From the NCBI RefSeq assembly GCF_963082655.1, contig NC_081553.1, positions 230,503,754 to 230,567,753 on the forward strand: a stretch of 64,000 bases of DNA. The letters run 5' to 3'. This document shows positions 1-10,771 of this stretch, in pieces. The position numbers and the translations under genes are program-made. A model generated the notes under the pieces. It searched no databases. It saw only the letters and a list, made by a program, of their open reading frames with translations, and was not told the origin of the DNA. The first letter of the stretch is position 1, and each line of letters begins with the position of its first letter. This DNA comes from Stomoxys calcitrans (Eukaryota > Arthropoda > Insecta > Diptera > Muscidae).

Positions 1-401
1 CGAGTAAGGATGATGAAATTAGGTAAGTGCAACAAAACTCCAAAAGAGGTTTAAGATCTCAGGCTAAACTTTTTAAAGCCCTTTCAATTTTTAATACGGC
101 TTAAACAGAAGACATTATTTTCCGGTATAATGAGATAGATCAGTGCTGGGGATCGATATATGATTTTTTTTTTTAATTTGGGATCGAGTGCCTCAAGTTT
201 CTGAAGGCTTTTTTACTTTAGTGGTAATAAGAAATTATAAGTTTTATTATTCATCGGAAATAATATTGGTAATGGAGGCTCCTTTGGCGACATAATTACA
301 TACAAATATGACTTAAATTTTAATTTTGCAGTTGACCGAATTCATTATGATTTGTTTTAAATCTTATTCTAGTTTTTCCTAATTGCTTTGAACCCTACAC
401 T
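1..401. other. 3' flank of takeout-like gene 1
   Basis: AT-rich sequence without a credible ORF. A minus-strand AATAAA at 243-248, about 155 bp past the stop codon of the gene at 402-2497, is a candidate polyadenylation signal. Nothing else is recognisable. Confidence 0.4.
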
Positions 402-2497
402 CTATTCGAAAAAATGTTCATAAGGATGGTTGTCAAGGAATGAATTGATGATATTTTTCATTACAATACTGCTGGGCTTAAGAAGATTGGTTTTTGTTTC
501 TGCATAGAGTTCACGCCAGTTTTCATTGAGGAATAGATTTATATTATCACCCAGAGTTTTGTCACCATTAAAAAGGTTGTCCAAACGGAATTTGATTTGA
601 TCTGGTTCAATGTTGAATTTCACATGTTCCACCACAGCATGGATTTTACCTTTCTTTTCATTGGGCTTCATATCAAAGGAATAATTACTTTGAGCTCCCG
701 CTGTATGTAAAAGAAAAAACAATATTAAGAATTAAAAAAAAACTATATAAATATATACTTACAAATCACAATTTCCATATCTCCTTCACCCTTTATTGGC
801 AACACCAAGATTTGACCATCGATTTTGTAGTGACCTTTTAGACGCAGTTCTGGTATTGTAGCTATTAATTCAGTACGTCCACTTAAGTCTGCTTGGAAAC
901 CTCTGTAATTTGATAGGTTAAAAGAAAATACTATAAAATTGTTTAACATATTCTGGAAATCGCAGGTCGCAGTCTAACATGTTATTTCATTGCTAAAATA
1001 CATATGTTTATTATATATATTTCGAAGATTTTTATATGCGATTTACGGATTATGTGGGGCTGCATCTTACTTAATGGCTGTAAATTTCATGTTCTTAAAT
1101 CCAATTAGATCAACGTCGGTTAAAGTTACATCTATTGAAACTGGACCATGGACATCTCTTTCAAATATCATTTTCTTTATATGTAATGGATCGAGGGGCA
1201 CCAAATGGTATTCTGGCAAACCTTCATAGTATTTTTCCAATATTTCATTGCCAATCTTAGTGAGACATGCGCTGTCGCCGTTTTTGCACTTTTGCAAAGC
1301 TGTAATAAAATGATATCGAATTATTTTTATTCTCTTAGAAGAGCATTGGTCGAGTAATAAACCTTGGTAATAGCATAACATTTTTTATAAAAATTAATTT
1401 TGATCAATACACTTTAAATTCGTTTGTATCATCAAGAGGACAACAAACTATGTTGTTGTCAATGTTGAAGTAAGTCTGATCGAGTTGAGAATTAGTATAT
1501 TTGGTTTAGGTAATAATGAGCTCTTTGAATATTTCTTCCACAAAATTCCTACTTAATAATGCATTGCCATTTCAAAATATTTGAGAAAACATTTCGTTTT
1601 GCTACACGGAAAAAATAATTCGTTTGACATAAAGTAAACGTTCACCTAGTAAACTTTTTTTCTGAAAAACATTGGACTTTATATTTAGTTAGCTATATCC
1701 AAATCTGAACCGATATGGCCCATTTGCAATCCCCAACGACCTCCATCAATAAGATATATCTATACAAAATTTCAAGCGAGCGGACATGGCTAGATCGACT
1801 CAAAATGTCCAGACGATCGAAAATATATACCTTATGGGGTGGCAGATCAATATTTCGAGAAGTTACAAACGGAATGACTAGGTTAGTATATCTCCCATCC
1901 TATGGTCGTGGATACAAAAAAGGCTATTGAATACCAGAGCTGCGGAGTCGAGATTTTGAAGCTGGAGTCTGAGTATCTAACCGAGTCATATTCGGAGTGT
2001 AGAAAGTTGGCTCCGACCTGAGGTCAGAGTCGGGTTAAACTCTGCTGCCCTGTTGTATAGCAGACTTCAGTTAAATTTTAAAATTGTAATCGAGTAGTAT
2101 ACATATTTAAGGAGATACAAACAGTTTAAGTTTTTACTTATGGTTAAAGCCGACCAATGAAAAGTAGACGTATAATTTTGGACAAGTATAAATTTATTTC
2201 CACTTTAGTAAACGATAAAGCTGGATAAATCTTCTGCTAATCTCCTGCAATATAGTGTAAATTACTCCAAAAATATTTAGCCGGGAATTTTGATGGAGAA
2301 TACCTCTATTATACACTACTACACTGGTGTTACGAAATTTATTGTACTTTTTTATTACTAGTTTATGTATGTATTATTTTATTATTTATTGTTATTGATT
2401 ATTATTATTATTTTTTAATATTTCTTCACTACTCACGGAATTCGGCAAATGCAACAGAGAAAATTGCCAAACTGCACAATGTTAATAACAATTTCAT
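402..2497 (-). CDS. takeout/JHBP-family protein, gene 1 (4 exons)
   Basis: Predicted secreted protein of the takeout / haemolymph JHBP family, whose members carry small hydrophobic ligands in an elongated alpha-beta wrap fold. Exons in coding order are 2437-2497, 1071-1299, 763-902 and 402-700, 729 nt in all, giving 242 residues. The donors (GTGAGT, GTAAGA, GTAAGT) and the AG acceptors preserve the frame. Residues 1-18 form a signal peptide starting MKLLLTLCSL. Cys25 and Cys32 (KCKNGDSAC) are the family's N-terminal pair. The last exon carries LFNGDKTLGDN followed by FLNENW. Exon 2 is unsplit, as in gene 2 but not in genes 3 to 6. Intron 1 (1300-2436) holds a dispersed-repeat fragment. A TATA-like box lies 80 bp upstream of the ATG. 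The family call is firm; ligand and tissue are unknown. Confidence 0.92.
1680..1930 (+). repeat. DINE-1/Helentron-like repeat, end fragment
   Basis: Contains the conserved end module of the ~150-bp-monomer repeat family, with ACATGGCTAGATCGACT followed by the block ending near the inverted GGTATAC-type terminus. It lies in intron 1 of takeout-like gene 1. The end is eroded and the hairpin end is absent. Confidence 0.55.
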
Positions 2498-2576
2498 TTT
2501 GTCGCCTGTTAATTTCTTTAATGCACGCGTTGATATCTTTTGTACTAATAATTATTTTTAGTCATCCGGCACTACG

Positions 2577-2584
2577 TTTTATAC
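2577..2584 (-). promoter_or_regulatory. TATA-like box of takeout-like gene 1
   Basis: On the minus strand the sequence reads GTATAAAA, 80 bp upstream of the ATG at 2497. The same motif at a similar distance precedes gene 2, which supports a core promoter. The transcription start itself is not determined. Confidence 0.55.
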
Positions 2585-2599
2585 TCGTTTTTTTGTGAT

Positions 2600-3360
2600 C
2601 AGACATTTGTGTGCAGTTGGTATAATGCAAATCTAATGGTCTTATGCCAAGATATATTTCTCACATTGCGTGGTAGCGCAGTAAAAATCACAATATTATA
2701 TCTCTACATTAGGGAACAAAATTCAAATACCATCCAGTTTCGGATAAATGTTGTTGATTATTCAAGGGATTCCTAAATTTTTTCTTGGTTAATAAACCGG
2801 AGTAAGCCAATACATTGAACCAGTTGCTTTTAGATTTTAGGTACATCTATGCACTTAGAAAAATGTTCGTCGTATTATGCTTTTCAGTGATTTACTATAA
2901 AAGTATTTTGTAAACATCCTATTCAGATATAGGATGTTTGTCTATGTATTCTTGTAATCAAAGGATTGGATTTTGATTTTTGAAAAAAATCGTTATAGCT
3001 CCTATAAATACCTTACACAAAATACAAAATATAAATACCTCACAAATTTAGTTTGATTTGCCCAAAATATTCAACGAGAAGTTTTTCCAATATACTAACA
3101 ATATGTGTGCAGTGGGATCAGATTTAGACATAGCTCCCATATATATCATTCATTCGAAATTCGCTCTTACGAAAATTTTATTCCGATCTTTATACAATTT
3201 TGCACAAGATGTTTCTCAATATCCTACTAAGCAAAGGTAATAAATAAACGATCCAATTAAGAAAGATATAGTTTCTATATATGTACGGTCCATATGATAT
3301 ACTCACCTGTTTTTTTTATGATAAATAGTGTTGAAGGCAGTTTCTTCTGTTATTTTCTAA
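2600..3360. other. AT-rich upstream region, nothing recognised
   Basis: No ORF with homology and no repeat shared with the rest of the window was seen. It may hold upstream regulatory sequence of takeout-like gene 1. Confidence 0.3.
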
Positions 3361-3364
3361 CTCT

Positions 3365-4747
3365 ACTTTAATTGGCTATGACAGAACATATGTCCCATTA
3401 GCCGAACTTAGGAAAGATTTCCAAGCGCCTCAATCTTTTGCGTTTCTTCTCCAAACTCTGACAGCAAATTTCGAGATGTCTTTCACCACTTCATCTTTCC
3501 ATAGGAGTCTTGGTCGTCCCGGTTTGCTTGTACCACTGTGCTTCCTTCAAACGACTTTTTCGCTGAAGTTTCTTCATTAATTCTGACAACATTACCTATA
3601 CAACGCAGGCGTTGAATTTTGATACGTTTAATACGTCGTCATACAGCTCATACACTTCATTGTTCAAATGACGCTGCAAACTGGTCCATAAATTTCTCAA
3701 AGAATCTTTTTCTCAAACACTTCAAGCACTGCCTCGTCTGCTTTCACAAGTAGCATCTGTTTGCAAAAACTGTTGTCATTCGTTGCGGTTGTGGCGGTGC
3801 CGAGGTATGTAAAGTTGCTGACTTTCTCAAAGTTGTGGTTCCCAACCACAACCCTGCGCGGGTGTACAGGACGTTGTGTGAGTTGATACTATCCTACTTT
3901 CTGCCATACTATCTCCACTTTCACTGAAATCAATGTTGTCGCCAGAGGTGAGTAGCATGTGTTAATAGTGTGCCATACCTATGAACACTTGCATATCGTA
4001 CAATATACTCCAGCAGAAGGATATCACATAATGGGCTGTGAAGTCTGCAACCTCGTTTGGTATTGAATAGTTCGGATAGGTGCTTTCCTATTTTAACTGA
4101 GGAACCTGTTCAGCAAGTATCATCCTGCAGAGTCTTATTAATTTTGCAGGGATATCAAATTCAGAAATGGCTTGAAATACCTTTGAACGTAGAGGGCTGT
4201 CGAAGGCGGCTTTGTAGTCAACGAAGGGATGGCAGAGGTGGACATGTCTTTCTCGGCCTCCTGTCTTAAATAGTTTAGCGAGCAAACCATCGGCTCCTGC
4301 TGCCTTGTTGTTTTTTAGTCGGGTCACCTGCAGCTGTGAAATATGTTCTATCCTTATACCAAGCAAACTATCTGTATCAGTTACCAGATTAGTTTTTTGC
4401 CTCTGTAGGAGGAGTACCAAAGCCATCGGTTTGATGTTTGGTTCTTTGGTAAAATTTTCGGACTTCATTCTAACTCCTTTACAACTCAATTCGCTCACAC
4501 GCACGTCTTTTTCTTTCCAGAATAGACGTTTCTCTTCTCCGTTGCTACAAATTACAGGGTTGCTCTGCCGCAATTTTGCCTTCATTAGCATTTCGACACT
4601 CCGTGCAATGTCAGAAAGTCCTTTTTTCGCCACGTTCAAACGGGTACAAATTTTTGCTGAGACAAGGTAATGATCCGAATCCATTTTCGCTCCACGGATC
4701 GATAGAATATCTAGCAAGCTGGATGTAGATTCCATCAATGTGGTCAA
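3365..4747 (-). mobile_element. RTE-type LINE, decayed endonuclease/RT fragment
   Basis: Minus-strand remnant of a non-LTR retrotransposon polyprotein. The 5' part (about 4747-4420) encodes RGAKMDSDHYLVSAKI, the end of the endonuclease domain as in arthropod RTE elements. It is followed by RLKNNKAAGADGL (about 4325-4270) from the start of the reverse transcriptase and then, after a deletion, VDYKAAFDS, the first palm motif. The polymerase core is missing. Around 3850-3380 the C-terminal tail is legible in shifting frames (NFTYLGTA; GRPRLLWKDEVVKD). Frameshifts, stops and the deletion make it inactive. The RTE assignment rests on remembered motifs. Confidence 0.72.
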
Positions 4748-4784
4748 TTTGGTTCCTTACTTCTTTTTCTGGGACATCATGTGG

Positions 4785-5102
4785 CTTTGAATTTTTATAT
4801 CCACCATCATAGGATGAGGGTATACTAATCTAGTCATTCCGTTTGTAACACCTGGAAATATTGATCTGCGATCCCATAAAGCATATGTATTCTTGATCAT
4901 CTCGAGATTCTGAGTCGACCTAGCCGTCCGTCCGTCTGTCGAAATCAAGTTAGCGGTCGAACGCGTAACCTTATTGATGTATAGACGATAGATTTGGATA
5001 TATGTCCCATATAAACCGACATTGTAAACCACAATTTGGCTAAAGCTTGCAAGTAGTGTTCTGTTATGACTTTTTACAACTGTGCCAAGAATGGTTCAAG
5101 GT
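4785..5102 (-). repeat. DINE-1/Helentron-like repeat fragment
   Basis: Starts with an eroded TATACCCTCCACCAT-type end and continues through the AGTCGACCTAGCCGTCCGTC module into about one monomer (CCCATATAAACCGACATTG, then a TAGTGTTCTGTTATGAC module). It abuts the RTE LINE fragment. Confidence 0.6.
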
Positions 5103-6020
5103 CTCAATTGTTGTTTTGATTCATTCAAGAGTTTAAAATATTTAATTAAATATTTGCAGAAAGTGTTTACTAATGTCGGCAAACTAATTTTTGTGGGAGT
5201 ATTATAGTCTCCGCCAAAATTTTTCTTATTGTATTTGCACTCAATATCTGTATTCTTAAGTCAAGTGACTTAAACACATTTTGAAATCTTTCAATTTCAT
5301 AACCCACATTTCTTTTATGACCAGATAATTTTTTGAATCGAGTTTTCTGTTTAATTTCTAACAACATTAGGCAGGACAAACAGTTAATTTGGAAATCATA
5401 AATTTCTTGAGAATGACGTCTAAACTTTATAATTTCGTTCGAATTAAAAAAATAAAATTAATTTTTGTCGAAATTTCGAATATCAGAGAACCGTTTTTTT
5501 TAGCAGTGGTCATCCTAAATTCTGTTTGGAGATCAAACAATAAAAAAACTCATCATATTCAAGTCCAAAGTAAAATTCGTTCTATTTTCTTTGCGTGTGT
5601 GGATGTGTCATACAGTGCAGCTCTGTTTAATATCGGCAGCATGGAAGTCTTTATAAACAAATACCTACAGAGGCAATCCAACACAACCACCTTTTGGAAA
5701 ATTACGCAACAAAAATCAATCTATATTGAGATCAGAAGATGTAATTGGGGACGGATTAGCCATAATGGGGTTTCTGTTCGCTCTACCAATTCTTCTAAGG
5801 CCAAAAGTTGGTTTAACATCTTATCCCCAACGTCGAGACCTTTCCCTTGGGATAGGAAGTGCTACCAAGCCTCAATGTCCTCTCCACATGTCTTGCACAC
5901 AACTTTGCTAACTGCAACTTTTTTGTGTAGGTGCGTCTATAATCCTATGTGACTCATGCAGATACCGAAAGTCGTATTAATCCCTTTGTCCCTGGTTTCC
6001 GTCTCGTATGGTTTTCTTTG
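5103..6020. other. Non-coding stretch, nothing recognised
   Basis: The longest open frame (187 codons from 5389) is low-complexity in composition, lacks family motifs and has no splice-site context. I treat it as chance. No repeat was matched with confidence. Confidence 0.3.
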
Positions 6021-6021
6021 C

Positions 6022-6338
6022 CCTAATTGCAAGTAGCGCAGAGGTAAGCATGTCCGCCTTTGACGCTGAACACCTGAGTTCGAATCCTGGCGAGAACACC
6101 AGAAAAAAATGTTCAGCGGTGGTTATCCCCTCTTACCGCTGGCGACATATGAGAGGTAGTTTGCCATGTAAAAACTTATTCTCAAAGAGGTGTTGCTCTG
6201 CGGCACGCCGTTCGGACTCGGCTATAAAAAGGAGACCCCTTATCATTGAACTTAAACTTGAATCGGACAGCACTCATTTATATGTGAGAAGTTAACCCCT
6301 CTTCCTTAACGGAATGTTCATGGGCAAATTTGCATTTG
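6022..6338 (+). mobile_element. tRNA-derived SINE, near full length
   Basis: The head carries an RNA polymerase III A box (TAGCGCAGAGG, 6034-6044) and B box (AGTTCGAATCC, 6077-6087) at tRNA-like spacing. The body contains CGGCACGCCGTTCGGACTCG and CTATAAAAAGGAG. The 3' end reads GGGCAAATTTGCATTTG. At least six related copies or fragments lie in this window. No clear target duplication was found here. It is not a functional tRNA, since the acceptor stem and anticodon arm are not preserved. Confidence 0.8.
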
Positions 6339-6654
6339 TCAGTTTCTCCGCTCTAAAATTCATCCACTATGGTACGGCAGCCAAACGATACATTTTGTGG
6401 CATATGTAGAGTTAACGTTAATAGCTCTTTTGCAACACTAAACGGTCTTCGTGTTTACCGTCCTGATTGTTATCGCGCCTATAGCCATTTGAGATCCGCG
6501 AGCACTTTAATTATGGAAGTTCTTTTATTACCTCTACAACAACTCACGAACTAATCGATCACCCCAATCTCCGCTTAAAGGATTCTGTTATAAAAATGTA
6601 GGCAATAAAAAGCACATCTGTGGATATATAATGTAGATACCCATATCCGTTAGG

Positions 6655-7000
6655 TTTTAGCCATTCGCATAGCAACACCTACCACCCGGCATTCATGCTT
6701 GGGTTCCTCTCGCCCACTCTTGCATCTTTGGCATTTGTGTTTTACACTTGCATCCTTGGCATATGTGTTTCTGCACCCTCCTGAATGTGGTAATTCCAGG
6801 GGGGCCCTCACTGTCCATGTACTCTATCGAGGGCTCCTGTATCCTTGTCCTCATCTGATGTAGGACAGTCTCTACCCGCCTCCTTTTAACATAGGCTTCT
6901 GTCTGTTAAGCATTTCGCTTGGCATCCTGCTATTTACTTTGGTGTCCACTATACGCTTGCCTCCATGATTTTGCCGGACTTGGGTATGAACGTCAATCTT
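6655..7000 (-). mobile_element. Possible LINE ORF1 (gag-like) zinc-knuckle relic
   Basis: In a broken minus-strand frame, Cys-rich segments (KCQRCKSGREEPKHEC) follow an NTYAKDASVK stretch, recalling the CCHC knuckles of LINE ORF1 proteins. Stops and frame changes interrupt it. The call is tentative; a chance Cys-rich frame is possible. Confidence 0.3.
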
Positions 7001-7045
7001 AGGTACTCTTGGAATATAGTGCTAAATGGAGCGCTATAAAGCGTT

Positions 7046-7655
7046 ATATGATGTCCCTGAAGATAAATTTAAATATAGCTTAGCCAAGACACGAACCTGG
7101 TATTTTAACAGAGCTATTTTAAAGTTATCACGAAATTGAACAAAATTGCCCACTGTGGTGGACTTGTCATAGATAGGTGAACCAAACTTGGCCTTGACAG
7201 GAGCTAATGCTGATATAAGTTTGGTTCACTCATCTATTGCCAGTCCACCATAGTGGTCACTTATGTTAAATGTCGTCATAACTTAAAGGGCAAAATTTCT
7301 CCTATGTGGAACGGAGTTCGAATATAATGGTGACAGATTCTGAAAGCCCTTTGCAGGAGCTAATTCTGATATAAGTGCGGTTCACCTACTTATGAACAGT
7401 CCACCGCAAACGATTTTTAGAAATATGTTGTATAGGATTCAAAATATTTTTTTTGCCTCATGGTGTGAGGGTTTGGGTATTAAATAATACCCAGTAGTTT
7501 TAGAAATGTTAAAGCAAGAAATTGTTTAAAACGTATTTTTTTATTAAAAAATGCATTTAACATGGTTCGGTTAATCAGGTAACATAGCTCTGTTAAAATG
7601 CAAGGTTTGTGTCTTGGCTAAGTTATATTAAAATGTATCTTGACGGACATTGGAC
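7046..7655. mobile_element. Foldback element with long inverted ends
   Basis: The segments at about 7046-7120 and 7585-7655 are inverted copies of each other, sharing CTTAGCCAAGACAC and TTTTAACAGAGCTAT. Nested inside is a second inverted pair at about 7144-7196 and 7210-7265, sharing GTGAACCAAACTT and the GGTGGACT block. It has no coding capacity, which fits a non-autonomous foldback or MITE-like DNA element. Confidence 0.65.
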
Positions 7656-8369
7656 ATTCAAGAATTTTGAGGACCCAAAGGTCTTTCCCGGGTTTTTAAG
7701 GAATGGCTGTCCCAAAATACATGCCCCTAAATTTTCCATGTGAGTGTCATATTCTGATGATATGCCAGTATGTACGCTTGACGTTCTATTAAGGAAAGGA
7801 AAACCCCTTATATACTTAGCTACAAATTTTGGTATCAGAATAATATCCTTCTCTTACAGACCTTTCGGGAAGTGGTTTCGCTAAGCGGCCCATTTCATTG
7901 AGCTGAAAACTTTAATCGGACTGCCCTCATTGATATGAGAGAAGTATCTTCTGTTCCTTAGTGGAATGTTCATGGGAAATTAAGCATTATGTAAGACCTT
8001 TCAGTACTGTCTTGATGGGTCTACAAGTCTTTTTAGGTTTTTTGTGGGGTCTCCTCCAGCTTCTTGTGCCGAAATTGTGATTCTTACATTCTACTTAACT
8101 GGAGTTAAGACCTTTTATTTGAGTCCCATTTAAGGGGTTACGCGATTCCTAACACTTGGCTGCATATTTGGATATCATACCTCTGCTTTCAACCTATACC
8201 GGCAGATTGCAGTTTCTTTTGGGAGTGTCGATATGGTTTTCCTACTCTAATCGTAAATACATATTATTTGATACCCATATTGTCCTTATTGCCTCATATG
8301 CTAGTTTAGAAGACATGGGAGGCCCCATAACTTATATGTATTCTGGATTTACATGAGATTTGAAGTCGA
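7656..8369. other. Non-coding, with a SINE tail fragment
   Basis: A partial SINE body and tail is legible at about 7885-7985 (AATCGGACTGCCCTCATTGA and GGAATGTTCATGGG). The remainder has no recognisable gene. Confidence 0.4.
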
Positions 8370-9870
8370 AAATCTAGCCATGTCCTTCCGTCTGTTTGTA
8401 GAAATTAATCAAACTTTAGAACGAGTAAAACCAACCGTTCGAAATTGTGCACTATTACTTCTCATTAATGTAGGTCGATTGGAATTATAAAATCGTTGAA
8501 TCGATTGTAGTTACAAATTAGCTCCCATATAAACCGGTCTCTCGATTATACTTCTTTTAGCCTCTAGAGAGCGCAATTCTTATTCGATTTGGCTGAAACT
8601 TGCAAGTTGTAACCTGTTACGACTTCCAACAATCCTACGAAGTACGGTCTAAATCGGTCTACAAACTGACATAGCTACCATATAAACTGACCTCCCGGTG
8701 TGAGATTTTAAGCCCCTGGAAGCCGCAAATATGTGATTTGGTTGAAACTTTGCACGAAGTTTCTGTTACGTCTGCCAATAATCGTCCGAGGTATGGTCCA
8801 AATCATTATCATTGAGCTTAAACTTGAATCGGACCAGTTCCATAATGGAATGTCCATGGGTAAATTTGCAATTTGCAATTGGTATGGTCTAAATCGGTCT
8901 ATATATTGTGATATAGCTTCCATATAAACCGATCTCCCGATTTGAAATATTGAGCCCCTGGAAGCCGAAATTTTTATCAGATTTGGCTGGAATTTTGCGC
9001 ACAGTGTTCTGTTACGGCTGCCAACAACCTCGCAAAGTACGGTATAAATTGGTCTATAACCTGACATAACTCCCATATAAATCGATATCCTGATTTGAGA
9101 TCTTGAACCCCTGGAAGCCGCAAGTGTTATATGGTTTGGTTGATATTTTGCACTTAGTTTTCTTTTACGGCTGCGAATAACCGTTCGAGGTATGGTCCAA
9201 ATCGGTCTATATTCTGATATAGCTTCCGTATAAACCGATCTCCCGATTTGAAATATTGAGGCCCTGGAAGCCGAAATTTTTATCAGATTTGGCTGAAATT
9301 TTGCGCACAGTGTTCTGTATGGTATAAATCGGTCTATAACCTGACGTAGCTCTCATATAAACCAATCTCCCGATTTGAGATCTTAAGCCTCTGGAAACCG
9401 CAATTATTATCCGATTTGGTTGATATTTTGCACATAGTATTCTGTTACAACTTCCAACAATCGTGCGAAGCATGGTTCAAATCAGTCTATAATCTGATAT
9501 AGTTTCCATATACACCGATCTCTCGAGTTGAGATCTTGGGCCCCTTGAAGCCGCAATTGTTATCCGATTGGCAGAAATTTTGCACATAGTGTTCTGTTAC
9601 GACTTTCAACAGCCGCGAAAGGTACGGTACAAATCGGTCTATAACCTCATATAGCTCCCATATAAACCGATTCCTGGTAGCTGGAATTGTTATACTAATT
9701 AGCTGATTTGTACGTTGTGTTCTAATATGACTTCCAACATGTGTGGTAAGCATGGTCCAAAACGGTGTATTACGTGATATATCTCCCGTATAAACCGATC
9801 TACTGATTAGTCTTCTACGGCCTCAAGAAGCTGAATTTGTTGGCTGATTTGATAGAATTTCTTACTTGTA
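8370..9870 (-). repeat. Tandem array of ~150-bp monomers (DINE-1/Helentron-like core)
   Basis: About nine monomers share the box CCCATATAAACCGATCTCCC, at roughly 8524, 8675, 8910, 9070, 9224, 9350, 9503, 9655 and 9785. Most spacings are 126-160 bp. The 235-bp gap contains a SINE tail at about 8795-8880. Each monomer also holds a TTCTGTTACGACTTCCAACA-type segment and a GGTCCAAATCGGTCTAT-type segment. It lies downstream of takeout-like gene 2. Open frames in it are artefacts of the repetition. Confidence 0.75.
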
Positions 9871-10095
9871 CATATGTGCGTTTCAACTTAATTCAGTTTT
9901 GGAGATTTTATAGAAAAATCCAATGCGGTGGGTTCTCAAGTTTCGGACTGGACGAACTCGTTTTCCTTTTTCCAAATGTTTTCATTTGATACCAATATTG
10001 TCCCAGTCTCTGTACATGTCGCAGTCTGTTTACAATGGTTTTTTGTGGGGGGAACATTCCGTTCTCCAGTTATTTAACCTCGGATTTGAATATTA

Positions 10096-10332
10096 TTGGG
10101 TTGCCCAAAAAGTAATTGCGGATTTTTCATATAGTCGGCGTTGACAAATTTTTTAACAGCTTGTGACTCTGTAATTGGATTCTTTCTTCTTTCAGTTATC
10201 AGCTGTTACTTTCAGCTTGCTTTAGAAAAAAGTGTAAAAAAAGTATATTTGATTAAAGTTCATTCTAAGTTTTATTAAAAATGCATTTACTTTCTTTTAA
10301 AAAAATCCGCAATTACTTTTTGGGCAACCCAA
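10096..10332. mobile_element. Mariner-type MITE with TA target duplication
   Basis: Ends are TTGGGTTGCCCAAAAAGTAA and its inverted copy, followed inward by TTGCGGATTTTT on both sides. It is flanked by TA at 10094-10095 and 10333-10334. It is 237 bp with no transposase. A second copy in the opposite orientation lies at 19581-19785. Confidence 0.88.
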
Positions 10333-10334
10333 TA

Positions 10335-10771
10335 GATCCATGTTTGTGGGACACTATAAGAATGAAATCAACAATTCGCTTATATCACTTTACGCATCTC
10401 CGAGATATCGCAGTAATCATTAAATCAATTATTCTTTACAGGTCATATATCCAGAAAATCGGTTCGGCAGTTTTTGAGTCTATGCCAAAGAAACATACAC
10501 AAATTTACCCTTAAGATAGCGTCACAATTTGGTATTTCGTGGTATTTTTGATAGACTAGACTTGTATAGCCCTCCCTTTTTTCGTGGAGGGTATAATAAA
10601 AAAGGGGTACTTTGAAGGTATCTCATTGTTTTGATTATACGTTAGGTAATTATTGTTGGAAAATTATTTTAATGTTTTGGTTTTTTTATTTTTTTCCATT
10701 GATTTGGCGAGCATAGTTTTATATGATTTTTGGAGTCTTGTTCATTAAAGTATATTTAAAACTTTAAATTC
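10335..10771. other. 3' flank of takeout-like gene 2, with repeat ends
   Basis: The tail of the nucleotide-repeat family seen at 14276-15511 is recognisable at about 10455-10500 (AAAATCGGTTCGGCAGTTTT). A GTGGAGGGTATAATAAAAAA end module follows near 10580. A minus-strand AATAAA at 10685-10690 lies 82 bp past the gene 2 stop and is a candidate polyadenylation signal. Confidence 0.45.

Noticed and set aside
4088..4747. 219-codon frame as a host protein
   Set aside because: It carries endonuclease-end and RT-start motifs of an RTE LINE with an internal deletion.
5389..5952. 187-codon open frame on the plus strand
   Set aside because: No family motif, signal peptide or splice context. Composition follows AT-rich DNA. 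The overlapping frame at 5726-5911 is equally unsupported.
6034..6087. tRNA gene (A and B boxes)
   Set aside because: The boxes belong to a SINE head. The cloverleaf is not preserved and related copies recur across the window.
8708..9753. Several 80-120-codon minus-strand frames
   Set aside because: They are reading frames through the ~150-bp monomer array and repeat with its period.
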